From Streptomyces sp. NRRL S-350 (GTDB lineage Bacteria; Actinomycetota; Actinomycetes; Streptomycetales; Streptomycetaceae): 64,000 bases of DNA. Under the pieces are notes generated by a model that saw nothing but the letters and a program-made list of their open reading frames with translations, was not told the DNA's origin and did not search any database. The stretch's first letter is position 1, and the number at the start of each line of letters is the position of its first letter. Location: NCBI RefSeq assembly GCF_000719705.1, contig NZ_JOHO01000003.1, positions 186,001 through 250,000 of the forward strand, in the 5' to 3' direction. The position numbers were made by a program, and so were the translations under genes. Below are positions 17,580-32,408 of the stretch, in pieces.

Positions 17580-17616
17580 GGGAGCGGGGAGCCGGCCCGC
17601 CCGGCTCCCCGCTCCC
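17580..17616 (+). terminator. Hairpin terminator after lipoprotein copy 3
   Basis: Perfect 16-bp inverted repeat (17580-17595 with 17601-17616) with a 5-nt loop, no T tract. Its right arm is made of the first units of the heptamer repeat. Confidence 0.65.
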
Positions 17617-17659
17617 CGCTCCCCGCTCCCCGCTCCCGGCTCCCGATTCCCGGCTCCCC
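17604..17659. repeat. Tandem heptamer repeat (GCTCCCC)8
   Basis: Eight consecutive 7-bp units: four perfect GCTCCCC, then GCTCCCG twice, ATTCCCG, and GCTCCCC. Lies in the gap between lipoprotein copies 3 and 4; probably variable in copy number through slippage. Confidence 0.85.
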
Positions 17660-17797
17660 GGCTCGGCCGACCGGTGGAACCGGCCGGTCCGGCACGACCC
17701 GACGCGGGGGCCGCCACCGGGCGGGCCGGTGACGGGTGGCATGGTGGCCGGACGAGGGCCTGCCGACGGGCGCGGGCAGGTGAGGGAGGGAACGGAC

Positions 17798-18676
17798 GTG
17801 GCGGGACGGCAGCGGTGGGCGGCAGCGGCCGTCGTCGTCCTGCTGGCGGGCGGGCTCGGCGGGTGCGGCGGTGCGGACGACCCGCCCGGCGTGCCGTCCG
17901 GCAGCCCGACCCCGTCCAGCGCCCCGGCCACCAGTGCCTTCCCGACCGGGCCGGCCAAGCCGACCGACCGGTCCCCGCACGGCGTGCTGCTCTCCGCCGA
18001 GCTGGCCATGCAGACCGCCCGCCGGGCGAAGGTCGCCTACCGGCTCGGCACGGACGCCGGATCCGGTCCGCTGTTCTGGCAGCCCAAGACGGCGCTGCAG
18101 ATCAAGCGCTCCACCCCGGCCGAGGCCGAACAGCTGATCGTCGTCGACACCGTCGCCTACCAGGGCGGGGACGCCGCCACCGCGGCCCGCCAGGGCGGCC
18201 GGCACTGGGAGCGCTTCACCGTCCCGCCGGCCCCGGACGGCCACCGGGAGGTCCCGTACGCGGCGCTGATCGACCTGCTGAACCCGGTCGAGGCGCTGGC
18301 CGCCGCCACCGCCGACGGGACGGACGCCCAGTTCGTCGCCGAGGAGAAGTACGAGGACGCGACCGTCGAGCACTACCGGGTCACCACCACCGCCGAGAAG
18401 TACGCGGCCGCCCAGACGCAGCTCACCCAGGCCCGCCGGGACGGACTGCGGGCCGCGCTCGCACCCGGCGGCTCGATCTCGCTCACCCTGGACCTCTGGC
18501 TCAACGACAAGGACCAACTGGTCCGGCTCCAGCGCACCGGCAACGGGGACAGCGGCCGGGCGGACGACTCGGTGCTCTACACCGACCTCGCCGGGGCGCT
18601 GCTCTCGGCGCAGGCGCCGCCCGAGACGGACACCGTGGACACCGGCGTCCGGACGGTCTCCCCGCTGGCCCGCTGA
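17798..18676 (+). CDS. LppX/LprG-like lipoprotein, copy 4
   Basis: 292 residues from GTG 17798 (GAGGGAGG about 9 bp upstream; in-frame codons upstream would give an unusually long N-region). Lipobox GLGGC places the Cys at residue 23, the same distance as in the three preceding copies. Mature domain: [30 protein letters not shown] and [15 protein letters not shown]. Last gene before the rplJ leader. Confidence 0.82.
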   Translation: MAGRQRWAAAAVVVLLAGGLGGCGGADDPPGVPSGSPTPSSAPATSAFPTGPAKPTDRSPHGVLLSAELAMQTARRAKVAYRLGTDAGSGPLFWQPKTALQIKRSTPAEAEQLIVVDTVAYQGGDAATAARQGGRHWERFTVPPAPDGHREVPYAALIDLLNPVEALAAATADGTDAQFVAEEKYEDATVEHYRVTTTAEKYAAAQTQLTQARRDGLRAALAPGGSISLTLDLWLNDKDQLVRLQRTGNGDSGRADDSVLYTDLAGALLSAQAPPETDTVDTGVRTVSPLAR

Positions 18677-18714
18677 GCCCCGGCGCACCGGCCGGCGTTG
18701 CTCCGTCCGAGGGC

Positions 18715-18955
18715 GATTTGCACCTGGTGAACCGCTCCGGCTACTGTGGCGGAAGCCAAAGACCGCTGGTTGTCGCCGTGCCCCGTCAGGGAGTCGGCGG
18801 CCGAAGGATCTGCGCTTCGTCGCAGGCAGCCCGCGCAGGTGTGTCTGGAGCTTCGACTTCCGGGTCCGCGTCCGCGCGGAAGCCCGTCGAGGTCGTTCCG
18901 AGCCCCGTGCGCCTGCGCACCGGGGCTCGTTGCGTTTTCGCAGGAGCTTTCCTTC
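18715..18955 (+). promoter_or_regulatory. rplJ leader region (L10-leader-like) with attenuator-type hairpin
   Basis: The 358-bp gap between the last lipoprotein and rplJ has no ORF of gene quality. It is rich in paired segments and ends in a strong hairpin (18899-18912 with 18915-18929; CGAGCCCCG arms) followed by the T-rich GTTGCGTTTTC. Position and structure suggest the autoregulatory L10-(L7/L12) leader known upstream of rplJ in bacteria; the hairpin may act as an attenuator. The assignment is by position and has not been checked against a model. Confidence 0.6.
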
Positions 18956-19034
18956 CCTCCATCCGGTCCGCGGCGACATTGGTCGACTTTCGTGGTCGGC
19001 CGGACTTCGACATCACGGAAGGAGGCGTAAGCCT

Positions 19035-19598
19035 ATGGCCAGGCCCGACAAGGCTGCTGCCGTTGCCGAGATCACGGACAAGTTCCGTGGCTCCTCCGCG
19101 GCGCTGCTGACCGAGTACCGCGGTCTCTCGGTGAAGCAGGTCAAGACCCTGCGTCGCTCGCTCGGCGACAACGCCGAGTACGCCGTGGTGAAGAACACGC
19201 TGACCAAGATCGCGGCCAATGAGGTCGGGATCACGGAGCTCGACGACCTCTTCAGTGGTCCGACGGCTGTCGCCTTCGTCACCGGTGACCCGGTGGAGTC
19301 GGCGAAGGCTCTGCGTGACTTCGCCAAGGAGAACCCCGCTCTCATCATCAAGGGCGGTGTCCTTGACGGTAAGGCGCTGTCCGCCGATGAGATCAAGAAG
19401 CTCGCGGACCTCGAGTCCCGCGAGGTGCTGCTCGCCAAGCTGGCGGGTGCCCTGAAGGCCAAGCAGTCCCAGGCTGCCGCGCTCTTCCAGGCCCTGCCGT
19501 CGAAGCTCGTCCGCACTGTGGACGCGCTGCGCGACAAGGTCGAGCAGGGCGGTGCCGGTACGCCGGCTCCCGCCGCCGAGGACGCTGCCGCCGAGTAG
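19035..19598 (+). CDS. rplJ: 50S ribosomal protein L10
   Basis: Base of the L7/L12 stalk. 187 residues with [35 protein letters not shown] and GPTAVAF in the globular domain and a C-terminal helical tail for L7/L12 dimers, ending in an Ala/Glu-rich extension. ATG start with an excellent GGAAGGAGG site at 19017-19025. Followed by rplL after 88 bp. Confidence 0.97.
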   Translation: MARPDKAAAVAEITDKFRGSSAALLTEYRGLSVKQVKTLRRSLGDNAEYAVVKNTLTKIAANEVGITELDDLFSGPTAVAFVTGDPVESAKALRDFAKENPALIIKGGVLDGKALSADEIKKLADLESREVLLAKLAGALKAKQSQAAALFQALPSKLVRTVDALRDKVEQGGAGTPAPAAEDAAAE

Positions 19599-19686
19599 TT
19601 CGGCAGGCTCACGCCTCGCTGCGGGCCCGCGCCCGCCAAACCCGTACATACGGCACCACCTGCCGATTTAGTGGAAGGACGCCATC

Positions 19687-20070
19687 ATGGCGAAGCTGAC
19701 CCAGGACGAGCTGCTCGCGCAGTTCGAGGAGCTCACCCTCATCGAGCTCGCCGCCTTCGTGAAGGCCTTCGAGGAGAAGTTCGACGTCACCGCCGCCGCG
19801 CCGGTCGCCGTCGCCGCCCCGGGTGCCCCCGGTGCCGCCGCTGAGGCCGTCGAGGAGCAGGACGAGTTCGACGTCATCCTCGACGGTGCCGGCGACAAGA
19901 AGATCCAGGTCATCAAGGAGGTGCGCACCCTGACCTCCCTCGGCCTGAAGGAGGCCAAGGACCTCGTTGACACCGCTGGTGCCAAGGTCCTGGAGAAGGT
20001 TGCCAAGGACGTTGCCGAGAAGGCCAAGGCCGCCCTCGAGGGTGCCGGCGCCAAGGTCACCGTCAAGTGA
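19687..20070 (+). CDS. rplL: 50S ribosomal protein L7/L12
   Basis: Stalk protein recruiting translation GTPases. 127 residues: N-terminal dimerisation helix, Ala/Gly/Pro hinge (about residues 38-55), and the conserved C-terminal domain with [32 protein letters not shown] and GAKVTVK at the end. ATG start with GTGGAAGGA upstream. Ends in a classical terminator. Confidence 0.97.
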   Translation: MAKLTQDELLAQFEELTLIELAAFVKAFEEKFDVTAAAPVAVAAPGAPGAAAEAVEEQDEFDVILDGAGDKKIQVIKEVRTLTSLGLKEAKDLVDTAGAKVLEKVAKDVAEKAKAALEGAGAKVTVK

Positions 20071-20097
20071 TCACGCGCCCCCTCTGAGGGGGCGTAC

Positions 20098-20139
20098 AGC
20101 CGGGCCGATCACCCTTGCGGGTGGTCGGCCCGGCTTTTT
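20098..20139 (+). terminator. Intrinsic terminator after rplL
   Basis: 17-bp stem with one mismatch (20098-20114 with 20119-20135), 4-nt loop, and TTTTT at 20135-20139. Separates rplJL from rpoBC, which has its own promoter. Confidence 0.9.
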
Positions 20140-20531
20140 CGCGTTCCCGGGGCGCCCGGGCGGTGCCTTGGCGCCGTTGCCCCGTTCGGGTCGGCGGGGT
20201 CCACCGGTGTGGCCGACGGCCCACTCGGCACCGTCGGTGCCGGGAGGTATGGTGATCACCGTCGTCGGCACGGCCCCCACCACGGCTTCTGTAACGCCGG
20301 AGGGGTTCGGGGCGATAGACGGGTCGAGGTCCGCGCCGTCGGCGGGCCCTTGACGAACCAGGCGCGGCGCGCGATTCTCAAGGCGCGAGTCCGCCCGGTT
20401 GGTTCGCTGCTGGATGCATAACCAGCGGCCCGGGCGGGAAATGACTCCACGTGAGTTAGAGCAGTACCCGGTGGGCGTCCGCGCTCACCGGCTACCGGGA
20501 GGAGTCTCCGATTCGGTCTCCGAATCAGAGC
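20140..20531. other. Intergenic region between rplL terminator and rpoB promoter
   Basis: About 390 bp without a credible gene. It contains a possible second promoter (TTGACG at 20350-20355, 17-bp spacer, GATTCT at 20373-20378) and nearby inverted repeats (CGAACCA 20354-20360 with TGGTTCG 20400-20406; GCTGCTGG with CCAGCGGC at about 20406-20429). Confidence 0.45.
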
Positions 20532-20560
20532 TGGACAGCAGTGTGGCCTTTGGCTACACT
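20532..20560 (+). promoter_or_regulatory. rpoBC vegetative promoter
   Basis: TGGACA (20532-20537), exactly 17 bp, TACACT (20555-20560): a near-consensus HrdB/sigma-A promoter about 210 bp upstream of the rpoB start. Confidence 0.75.
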
Positions 20561-20637
20561 GTCCCTTTGCGCTGCCTGTTAGCTGCTCCGTGACTCGTCG
20601 CCCGGAGTTTGCGTTTGCCCTGAAGGGGTCTGGCATC

Positions 20638-20684
20638 GCCTCCGCAAAGCGGCTCTGACCTGGGGTTCCGACCCCGGCGGAGGC
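20638..20684 (+). promoter_or_regulatory. Structured rpoB 5' leader hairpin
   Basis: Outer stem GCCTCCGC (20638-20645) with GCGGAGGC (20677-20684), inner hairpin GGGGT (20662-20666) with ACCCC (20671-20675). Lies inside the predicted rpoB mRNA leader, about 90 bp before the start codon. Role unknown. Confidence 0.55.
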
Positions 20685-20770
20685 CAGTGGCGAGGGAGGC
20701 GGGACCAAGCCCAAGCAGGCCCGGCTGGTACGCGCGTAGTGAGCTCCGAGCCCTCGGAAGGACCCCCCTC

Positions 20771-24247
<3,477 letters not shown>

Positions 24248-24347
24248 CGGAGGTCGGGCCGGCTGCCCGCGGCAGCCGGCCCCGCCCCCAGGCCCCCCTC
24301 AGACCACATGAACGACTCTCGACTTACGAAAGAGGGCTTGACGACCA

Positions 24348-28241
<3,894 letters not shown>

Positions 28242-28289
28242 GTCCCCCTCCTCGCCCGCTTGCGGGCGGGAGTGGCATAGGTCACCGAT

Positions 28290-28327
28290 CGCAGGGCGGT
28301 CACCCTTCACGGGGTGGCCGCCCTGCG
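28290..28327 (+). terminator. Terminator after rpoC
   Basis: GC-rich hairpin of about 16 bp with mismatches (28290-28305 with 28311-28327), 5-nt loop, preceded by a smaller CCCGC/GCGGG hairpin near 28255-28267. The rest of the 285-bp gap to the next tRNA is G-rich low-complexity sequence. Confidence 0.75.
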
Positions 28328-28526
28328 GCGTTCCCGGGCGCGCCGGGCCTGGCCGGTGGCCTGTGGGGGCCCGTGGGGGCGCGCTGGGGGCCTGTGGGGA
28401 TCTGCCAGGGGCTTGGTGGGCGCGTGGCCGGCCGCCCGGCCAGGGGCCCGGTCGGGGCCGCCGGGAGCCCGGATCGGAAACCGGTTAGGTCATTCGGCCG
28501 GTATCGCGTAAGCTCGTGTTCACCGA

Positions 28527-28600
28527 CGCGGGGTGGAGCAGCTCGGTAGCTCGCTGGGCTCATAACCCAGAGGTCGCAGGTTCAAATCCTGTCCCCGCTA
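28527..28600 (+). tRNA. Initiator tRNA-fMet (anticodon CAT)
   Basis: 74-nt cloverleaf. Initiator hallmarks: unpaired first position of the acceptor stem (C1 opposite U72; CGCGGGG with CCCCGCT) and three consecutive G-C pairs at the bottom of the anticodon stem (GGG/CCC around loop CTCATAA). T arm GCAGG/CCTGT with TTCAAAT. No CCA encoded. Confidence 0.95.
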
Positions 28601-28607
28601 CTCGTTC

Positions 28608-28642
28608 GAAGGGCCCGGAGGCTTCCAGTCTCCGGGCCCTTC
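28608..28642 (+). terminator. Terminator after tRNA-fMet
   Basis: 13-bp perfect inverted repeat (28608-28620 with 28630-28642), 9-nt loop, immediately after the tRNA. Confidence 0.75.
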
Positions 28643-28767
28643 GGCGTTCCCCGGTGCCTCCCCCGTGCGGGGGAGCGGTGGGAACCGCTCCCGGGAGGGA
28701 GGTGTGGGGCGGCGCCGCCGCGGGAGGCTTCCCGTGTCGGATGGCTGGGCTTGCGAAGGGGGCCGGG

Positions 28768-29442
28768 ATGAAGCGGGTACTGGGTGCGGTGGCGATCACG
28801 GCGGGGGTGCTGGTCGGGATGTCCGGTTGTCTGCCGATCGGGGACGACCAGGAGCACCGGACGGTCGGCTACGGCGTGACCGAGCCGGTGACCGAGCTGG
28901 TGGTCGAGGGGAAGAACGGCGGCGTGGTGGTCACCGGCGGCGGCGACACCGTGCACGTGGTCGAGAACCAGAACTACCGGGGGGACGCCCCGAAGAGCAC
29001 GCACGAGGTCAACGGCGGCGTGCTCCGGCTGACGTACGAGTGCGACCGGTGCGGCATCGGGTACACCGTGCAGGTGCCGGCCCGGACCAGGGTGCGGGTG
29101 AAGCAGGGCAACGGCGGCATCAAGCTGACCGGACTGGCCGCCGAGGCGGAGGCCGAGGTGCAGAACGGCGGGGTCGAGGCCCACGGGCTGACCTCGCCGC
29201 AGGTGAAGCTCACCGCGGTGAACGGCGGGGTGCGGGCCGAGTTCTCCGGCGCGCCGTCGAAGGTGGAGGCCACCACCACGAACGGCGGGGTGTGGCTGAA
29301 GGTGCCCGACGGGGAGGCGTACGCGGTGGACGCGCAGGCGTCGGTCGGCGGCGTGGACGTGAACGTCCCGTCGCAGCCGCAGGCGCCGCGCAGCATCACC
29401 GCGCGGGCGGTGACCGGTGGCGTGACGGTCACCGGTGCCTGA
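28768..29442 (+). CDS. DUF4097-like repeat lipoprotein
   Basis: 224 residues. Signal peptide and lipobox (MSGC, Cys at residue 21). The mature protein is a series of short beta repeats each carrying NGGV or a variant (KNGGVVVTG, VNGGVLRL, GNGGIKLTG, QNGGVEAHG, VNGGVRAEF, TNGGVWLKV, VGGVDVNV, TGGVTVTG), the pattern of DUF4097/DUF2807-type right-handed beta-helices. One CDRC pair sits between repeats 2 and 3. ATG 28768 chosen for its GAAGGGGG site; ATG 28741 is possible. Located 82 bp before a sensor kinase, suggesting an envelope-associated partner; the function itself is unknown. Confidence 0.78.
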   Translation: MKRVLGAVAITAGVLVGMSGCLPIGDDQEHRTVGYGVTEPVTELVVEGKNGGVVVTGGGDTVHVVENQNYRGDAPKSTHEVNGGVLRLTYECDRCGIGYTVQVPARTRVRVKQGNGGIKLTGLAAEAEAEVQNGGVEAHGLTSPQVKLTAVNGGVRAEFSGAPSKVEATTTNGGVWLKVPDGEAYAVDAQASVGGVDVNVPSQPQAPRSITARAVTGGVTVTGA

Positions 29443-29524
29443 CCGGGCCGTACCGGAGGAACTGCCGGTAGGGCATGATCTCCTCCACCGGGGCGGTGCC
29501 CCCGGCAACGGGGGAGGTAGCGGG

Positions 29525-30742
29525 GTGGAACGCGCGTCGGGCGGGCCCGGCCGGCCGGGGGGCGTGAGTCCGTACCTGCTGGACTCGGCCATGGCGGCGA
29601 CGGCGGCCGGGGTCGCGCTGTGGTCGGTGTACCAGGACGGGACGCCCCGGCCGTGGTGGGTGTACCTGCTCGCCGCGGCGACCGCGCTGCCGCTGCCCTG
29701 GCGGCGCCTGAGGCCGCTGACGGTGCTGGCGCTGGCGACGGCGCCGTCGCTGGTGATCTCGATCGTGGCCCATTCGGCGAACCCCCAGGTGCCGCTGTCC
29801 GGGGTGGTCGCCCTGTACACGGTGGCGGAGCGGGCCTCGGAGCGGGCGCGGTGGAGCGTGCTGGCGGTCGTGGTGGTCGGCAACGTCGTCGGCACCCACT
29901 CGCCGAACGGTGCGCTGTTCAGCCTGGTCACCTCCGTCGGCACCTTCGTGTTCGGCTCGTTGGTGCGCGCCCAGCGGCAGCTGGCCCGGATCCAGGCGGA
30001 GCGGGCCCGGGAGGCCGGGGAGCGGGCGGCCAGCGACGCGGCGCGGGCGGTCGCCGAGGAGCGAGCCCGGATCGCCCGGGAGATGCACGACATCCTGGCG
30101 CACGCCGTCTCGCTGATGGTGATCCAGGCCGAAGCCGGGCCGGTGGTGGTGCGGAGCGATCCGGACCGGGCGATCCGCACGTTCGACACCATCGCCGACG
30201 CGGGCCGGGATGCGATGGTCCAACTGCGGCGCGTGCTCGGGGTGTTGAAGGACCCGGACGCGGGCCGGCAGCTGGCGCCGCAGCCCCGGCTGGCCGAAGT
30301 CGCCGACATGGCCGAGCGGGTGCGCGGGGCGGGCCTGCGGGTGGAACTCGAACTCCCGGAGGAGACGGACGCGCTGCCCGCCGACCTGGAGGCGGCGGCG
30401 TACCGGATCGTGCAGGAGGCGCTGACCAACACCGTCAAGCACTCCGGGGCCGACCGGGCCGTGGTCCGGGTGCGGCGCGCGGGGGAGGTGCTGGAGGTCG
30501 TCGTCTCCGACAACGGGCGCGGGGTGCCGCCGACGGCCGACCGTACGGTGGCCGGGCGCACGAGGGCCGGCCGGTCCGTGGGCGGCTGGTCCGGCGGACG
30601 CGGTCTGGTGGGCGTACGGGAGCGGGCGGCGGCCTGCGGCGGGCGGGCCGAGGCCGGTCCGGGCCCCGCGGGCAGGGGATTCGTGGTGAGCGCACGGCTG
30701 CCGCTGGCGGCGGGCGCGACGGTGGAGAGGGAGGGCGGATGA
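29525..30742 (+). CDS. NarL-type sensor histidine kinase (HisKA_3 family)
   Basis: 405 residues. N-terminal membrane module of four to five hydrophobic segments (about residues 20-140), a coiled stretch, then HisKA_3 phosphoacceptor (ERARIAREMHDILAHAVSLMVIQAEAG) and HATPase with AAYRIVQEALTNTVKHS, VSDNGRG and GRGLVGVRERAAACGG. An Arg/Gly-rich insert separates the last two ATPase motifs. GTG start with GGGGGAGG upstream. The stop overlaps the response-regulator ATG (ATGA). The signal is unknown; the upstream lipoprotein is a candidate accessory component. Confidence 0.9.
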   Translation: MERASGGPGRPGGVSPYLLDSAMAATAAGVALWSVYQDGTPRPWWVYLLAAATALPLPWRRLRPLTVLALATAPSLVISIVAHSANPQVPLSGVVALYTVAERASERARWSVLAVVVVGNVVGTHSPNGALFSLVTSVGTFVFGSLVRAQRQLARIQAERAREAGERAASDAARAVAEERARIAREMHDILAHAVSLMVIQAEAGPVVVRSDPDRAIRTFDTIADAGRDAMVQLRRVLGVLKDPDAGRQLAPQPRLAEVADMAERVRGAGLRVELELPEETDALPADLEAAAYRIVQEALTNTVKHSGADRAVVRVRRAGEVLEVVVSDNGRGVPPTADRTVAGRTRAGRSVGGWSGGRGLVGVRERAAACGGRAEAGPGPAGRGFVVSARLPLAAGATVEREGG

Positions 30743-31419
30743 CGCCGATCCGGGTGGTCGTCGCGGACGACCAGGAGCTGGTGCGGGCCGGGTTCGGGAT
30801 GATCCTGGACGCGCAGCCCGACATCGAGGTGGTGGCCGAGGCGGCCGACGGCGCCGAGGCGGTCGAGGCGGTGCGAGTGCACGGCCCGGACGTGCTGCTG
30901 CTGGACGTCCGGATGCCGGTGATGGACGGCCTGGAGGCGGCCCGCCGGGTGTGCGCCGAGTTCCCGTCCACCAAGGTGATCATGCTGACCACCTTCGACG
31001 TCGACGACTACGTCTTCGACGCGCTGTACGCCGGGGCGAGCGGATTCCTGCTCAAGGACGTCCGGCGGGACGACTTGGCACACGGGGTGCGGATGGTCGC
31101 CTCGGGGGAGGCGCTGCTCGCGCCCTCGGTGACCAGGCGGCTGATCGGCGAGTTCGCCGCCCGGCGGCCCGGAGCGCCGGAGCGGGCCGTGCGGCCGCCG
31201 TCCAGGCTGCTGGAGCAGCTGACCGGGCGCGAGCAGGAGACCCTGCGGCTGATCGCGCGCGGGCTGTCCAACGCGGAGATCGCGGCGGAGCTGGTGGTCA
31301 GCGAACACACCGTGAAGACGCACGTCAGCAATGTGCTGAGCAAGCTCGGGCTGCGCGACCGGGTGCACGCGGTGGTGTTCGCGTACGAGGCCGGGGCGGT
31401 GGTGGCGGGGGAAGGCTGA
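30739..31419 (+). CDS. LuxR/NarL-family response regulator
   Basis: 226 residues. Receiver domain with the DDQ acidic pocket (residues 10-12), phosphoacceptor D56 (LLLDVRMPVMDG), conserved Thr and Lys (MLTTFD, FLLKDV), and a C-terminal LuxR-type helix-turn-helix (LTGREQETLRLIARGLSNAEIAAELVVSEHTVKTHVSNVLSKLGLRDR). Translationally coupled to the preceding kinase. Confidence 0.93.
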   Translation: MTPIRVVVADDQELVRAGFGMILDAQPDIEVVAEAADGAEAVEAVRVHGPDVLLLDVRMPVMDGLEAARRVCAEFPSTKVIMLTTFDVDDYVFDALYAGASGFLLKDVRRDDLAHGVRMVASGEALLAPSVTRRLIGEFAARRPGAPERAVRPPSRLLEQLTGREQETLRLIARGLSNAEIAAELVVSEHTVKTHVSNVLSKLGLRDRVHAVVFAYEAGAVVAGEG

Positions 31420-31578
31420 CGGACCGGGCCGGGAGGGGTCTTCAGCCGGGTCCTCACCCGGGCTCACCCCTGCGGGGGAGACGGCCGGTTCGCCGGTACG
31501 GGCGATCCGCGACGAGGGCTCCGGCGGGCAGCATCGGCGGTGTCGCAAACGGACCACGGAAACCGCAGGAGCCCGCAG

Positions 31579-32280
31579 ATGGACGCCACTCGCAACACCA
31601 CCGCCAGCACCGTCCCCAGCACCGTCCCCAGCGCCACTCGCAGCGCCGGTCGCAGCACCACCCGCCTCACCACCCGCAGCAACACCCGCCTCACCGCGTA
31701 CGCCGTCGTCGGCGCCCCCGCGCTGATGGCCCTCTACGGCGGCATCCGGCTGGTGCCGGGCTCCCGGGAGCCCGGCCTCGGCTGGACGGTCGGCCACACC
31801 GCGATGTTCGCCGGACTGCTGCTGTTCGCGCCGCTCTTCCTCGCCCTGCGCCGGCTGCTCGCCCCGCGCGGCACGACGGCCGGTCGGGTCGCGGCGGGCG
31901 CGGCGCTGGGAACGGCCTTCGCTGGGCTCGCGGCCTCCCTGGTGCAGATAGGGATCGACCTGGTCGTCGGCCTGGCGGCGGCGGACAAGGCCGCGCAGGC
32001 GAGGTTGTTCGACCGGGTGCAGGACGTCCCGGGCGTGCTGCCGGCGGTCTACCAGGTCGGCCCGCTGCTGTTCTACGTGGGCCTGCTCGCCCTGCTGGTC
32101 GCGGCCGCGGTGGGGCCGGCCCGGACGCTGCGCTGGTGGAGCCCGGCGCTGGTGCTGCTCGGGACGGTCGCCTCGGCCGCCGACCTGGCGCTGATCCCGC
32201 TCGCCGCCGCCTGCTTCCTGGTGGCGCTGAGCCCGCTGGCCCGGCCCGGCGCCGCGGCGCCGCGCCCGGTACTGGCCTGA
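31579..32280 (+). CDS. Predicted polytopic membrane protein, function unknown
   Basis: 233 residues from ATG 31579, chosen for GCAGGAG 7 bp upstream; GTG 31540 would add 13 residues. The N-terminal 30 residues are Thr/Arg/Ser-rich with a short repeat at DNA level (ACCGTCCCCAGC-type units near 31609-31632). Five or six hydrophobic segments follow (LTAYAVVGAPALMALYGG, HTAMFAGLLLFAPLFLAL and others), resembling DUF4386-like small membrane proteins. No recognisable catalytic motif. Stands alone after the two-component system. Confidence 0.65.
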   Translation: MDATRNTTASTVPSTVPSATRSAGRSTTRLTTRSNTRLTAYAVVGAPALMALYGGIRLVPGSREPGLGWTVGHTAMFAGLLLFAPLFLALRRLLAPRGTTAGRVAAGAALGTAFAGLAASLVQIGIDLVVGLAAADKAAQARLFDRVQDVPGVLPAVYQVGPLLFYVGLLALLVAAAVGPARTLRWWSPALVLLGTVASAADLALIPLAAACFLVALSPLARPGAAAPRPVLA

Positions 32281-32408
32281 CGAAGTCGGCCGGCCGGGGC
32301 GGCGGACGAGCGGCCGGCCGGAGCAGCGGACGCGCAGCCGGACGGATCGTCGGACGAGCGGCCGGACGGGCCCGTTCCCGCAGGGGGAGCAGCGGGCACC
32401 CGTCCGGC

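Noticed and set aside
17604..17659. Heptamer array considered as a CRISPR or phage attachment element.
   Set aside because: Units are only 7 bp with no spacers, and there are no cas, integrase or tRNA-end duplications nearby.
28328..28526. Possible small gene in the G-rich gap after rpoC.
   Set aside because: Low-complexity GGGGCC/CTGTGGGG-like sequence without a ribosome-binding site or protein-like composition.
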